Part shown: positions 1 through 64,000 of the stretch, in pieces | Position numbering within the stretch: the first letter of the stretch is position 1 | Layout of the letters: every line of letters starts with the position of its first letter | Assembly (NCBI GenBank): GCA_029204225.1 | Contig: CM055099.1 | Coordinates: 67,881,084-67,945,083, forward strand | Reading direction: 5' to 3' | Source: Diphasiastrum complanatum | Lineage: Eukaryota > Streptophyta > Lycopodiopsida > Lycopodiales > Lycopodiaceae | DNA: 64,000 nt | Made by a program: the position numbers and the translations under genes | Notes under the pieces: generated by a model | Told to the model about the DNA's origin: nothing | Seen by the model: the letters and a program-made list of their open reading frames with translations, nothing else | Database searches by the model: none

Positions 1-1195
1 AGAGGTTTGGATATAGAAAATGCTTCATGCTCATATCAATCATGGAAATTGGATTTAGATGTTTTATTTCATTCTAAAAAAAAAATTACATGGTGGACAA
101 TAAAAAATTTCAAGATCTGTACTTCTTTCAAGCTTGGTCCTTTATCATTGAGAAATGGACTTAGATTTGTAATAGAATACAACAAAATTTAATCTAACGT
201 ATGGGAACCACACATCTTAACACAAAAAAGGGAACCGCACCCTGAGGCCCTTCTAGTCGATGACAATAGTCAAGAGCAAAAGCCCTTCTAACAATGGAAG
301 GGCCCGAGAATTGGGCTCTTTTTCAACGTGACAAACACTTTTTTACTTTTCTCTTTGCCATGAATTTTTTTTAGACATGCCTTCCAAGAATTTGCACACA
401 TTCTAGCTAAAAAGGTGCATGATGTCCCCGTTGTTTCCCATTTGAAGACATTTCATCTCCATGGCAAAAAGGATATCACACTCCTTGCACCAATTCACTT
501 GCTGTGCACTATTAAGAAATCCTAAACTACCAGCCATTGACTTTGACATGAGTTTGTAGTTGAATTTGCGAATGGGCTTTCTTTGAAAAACAAAAAGCGA
601 TTTTACCGAAGTCTATGACACCTCTTTGTGGGATAGTACGTTCTTGCATGGAAATTGTTTTTTGAATAACAAGATTTGTCAACATATTATGCTATAATTC
701 CACCCAATCGTCTATTTTTCAAGACAACATACTAGTCTAGACAATAGTGTCTCAATGACGAGAGAATCTTTTCTCATGTTGTTAGTGGCTTCATTCCTGT
801 CTTTTGACCTTGAGTCCATGCAGATTTTATGCAAGACTCTGGTTATTAGGCTTATTCAATCTGTAAAGCTGCCCAAGTTACTACTCTGGGATAAAATAGC
901 ACCCATGAACGACTACTTGTCCTTCATTTAAGTCAAAGATAATCTAAGCTTGCATGAGCTAAACAGTGCCAGTAATGTTAGAGCAGATCTGTCTTGAACA
1001 AACATCTCTAAGAGTGATACAGAAGTCCGAATCCCAAAAAATTTCAAACACATTCTTTGATCCCAGCAGGATAAGATCTTTAATAAATTGCAGGCTAGCA
1101 TTCAGTGGAACAACAGTGTTGCATGTTGTTATGCCCATAAAGGAAATCCTCGCATAATATCTGGGCATAAATAGAAAGCACTTCTCCAAGGACCT
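1..1195. other. 3' flank and 3' UTR of AlaAT
   Basis: The part nearest 1195 must hold the AlaAT 3' UTR. I see no unambiguous poly(A) signal or second gene here. The short open frames have no recognisable motif. Confidence 0.5.
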
Positions 1196-63768
<62,573 letters not shown>

Positions 63769-64000
63769 TGCGGAAATCTGTTCGTACAGAAGCAGATTGT
63801 TGAATGCAGAGAAGCGATCTGTTCTTGGCAGAAAAACTATTGAATTAAGAGCATTGCAAGGCTAAAGACAGAGAGACGGGAGTGGATCGCGATGAAACTG
63901 CGACGCTATACTTCAAATTCCTGCATCTTTTGATTTCTCGCTCTGCCCCTTTCTGTCGCCCTTTACCAATAAATCAGAAACCCCGGGCCCCTTTCGAGGC
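63769..64000 (-). promoter_or_regulatory. AlaAT 5' leader with two short upstream ORFs
   Basis: Immediately upstream of the start codon. It holds two minimal upstream ORFs on the gene strand: 63906-63926 (six codons and TAG) and 63837-63854 (five codons and TAG). Both end before the main ATG, so they could lower translation or allow reinitiation. The main frame is closed by TAG at 63862-63864. No convincing TATA box can be placed, and the promoter probably lies beyond the window. Confidence 0.45.

Noticed and set aside
959-1189. Minus-strand 76-codon frame following AlaAT
   Set aside because: Lies in the AlaAT 3' UTR. The apparent CSNI similarity to exon 12 is only four residues long and not supported by the flanks.

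Overview
This is nuclear DNA of a land plant with a large, repeat-rich genome. The evidence is one spliced gene with GT-AG introns, AT-rich introns, long (GA/CT)n microsatellites, and plant-type Ty1/copia and Ty3/gypsy chromovirus elements. I cannot name the species. The size of the introns, and LINEs whose ORF1 is not of the usual flowering-plant zinc-knuckle type, make me lean weakly towards a fern or gymnosperm rather than a compact angiosperm genome.

The only host gene I can fully support fills nearly the whole window on the minus strand. It is an alanine aminotransferase (AlaAT) whose start codon is at 63768 and stop at 1196. I rebuilt 15 exons with consistent phases: 1455 nt of CDS, 484 aa, and no frameshift or stop, spread over 62.6 kb. 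About 98% of the gene is intron. Intron 1 (11.9 kb), intron 3 (5.6 kb), intron 4 (17.2 kb), intron 8 (10.9 kb), intron 10 (4.0 kb) and intron 11 (6.6 kb) carry nearly all the transposable elements. Exons 5-8 and 12-15 remain in compact clusters.

Layout, low to high coordinate. 1-1195: 3' flank. 1196-2423: exons 15-12. 2424-9035 (intron 11): a Ty3 relic, an RG-rich coding-like region, and a 2.06-kb copia deletion derivative inside that region. 9036-9156: exon 11. 9157-13177 (intron 10): a Ty3 relic. 13178-14418: exons 10 and 9. 14419-25290 (intron 8): a copia pol relic, a LINE reverse transcriptase, a Ty3 relic, a LINE ORF1/endonuclease joined to a fragment of a CLC chloride-channel gene, and LTR remnants. 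25291-26368: exons 8-5. 26369-43602 (intron 4): a three-level nest of Ty3 elements (B inside X inside C), a LINE relic, and a Ty3 LTR plus gag. 43603-43668: exon 4. 43669-49315 (intron 3): a decayed Ty3 element. 49316-51786: exons 3 and 2. 51787-63720 (intron 1): a copia element with a 4.76-kb non-coding LTR element inside its leader, then a LINE ORF1 fragment. 63721-63768: exon 1, followed by the 5' leader.

The best leads for something unusual are these. The 4.76-kb element has two 1.2-kb LTRs, a perfect target-site duplication and no proteins, but has five spaced copies of a hairpin-forming repeat just after its primer-binding site. The gag-only copia derivative is flanked by a perfect duplication. 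A CLC fragment sits directly against the 5' end of a LINE. Two AlaAT splice acceptors have (GA)n microsatellites ending only 27-30 nt upstream. No rRNA, tRNA or CRISPR array was seen.
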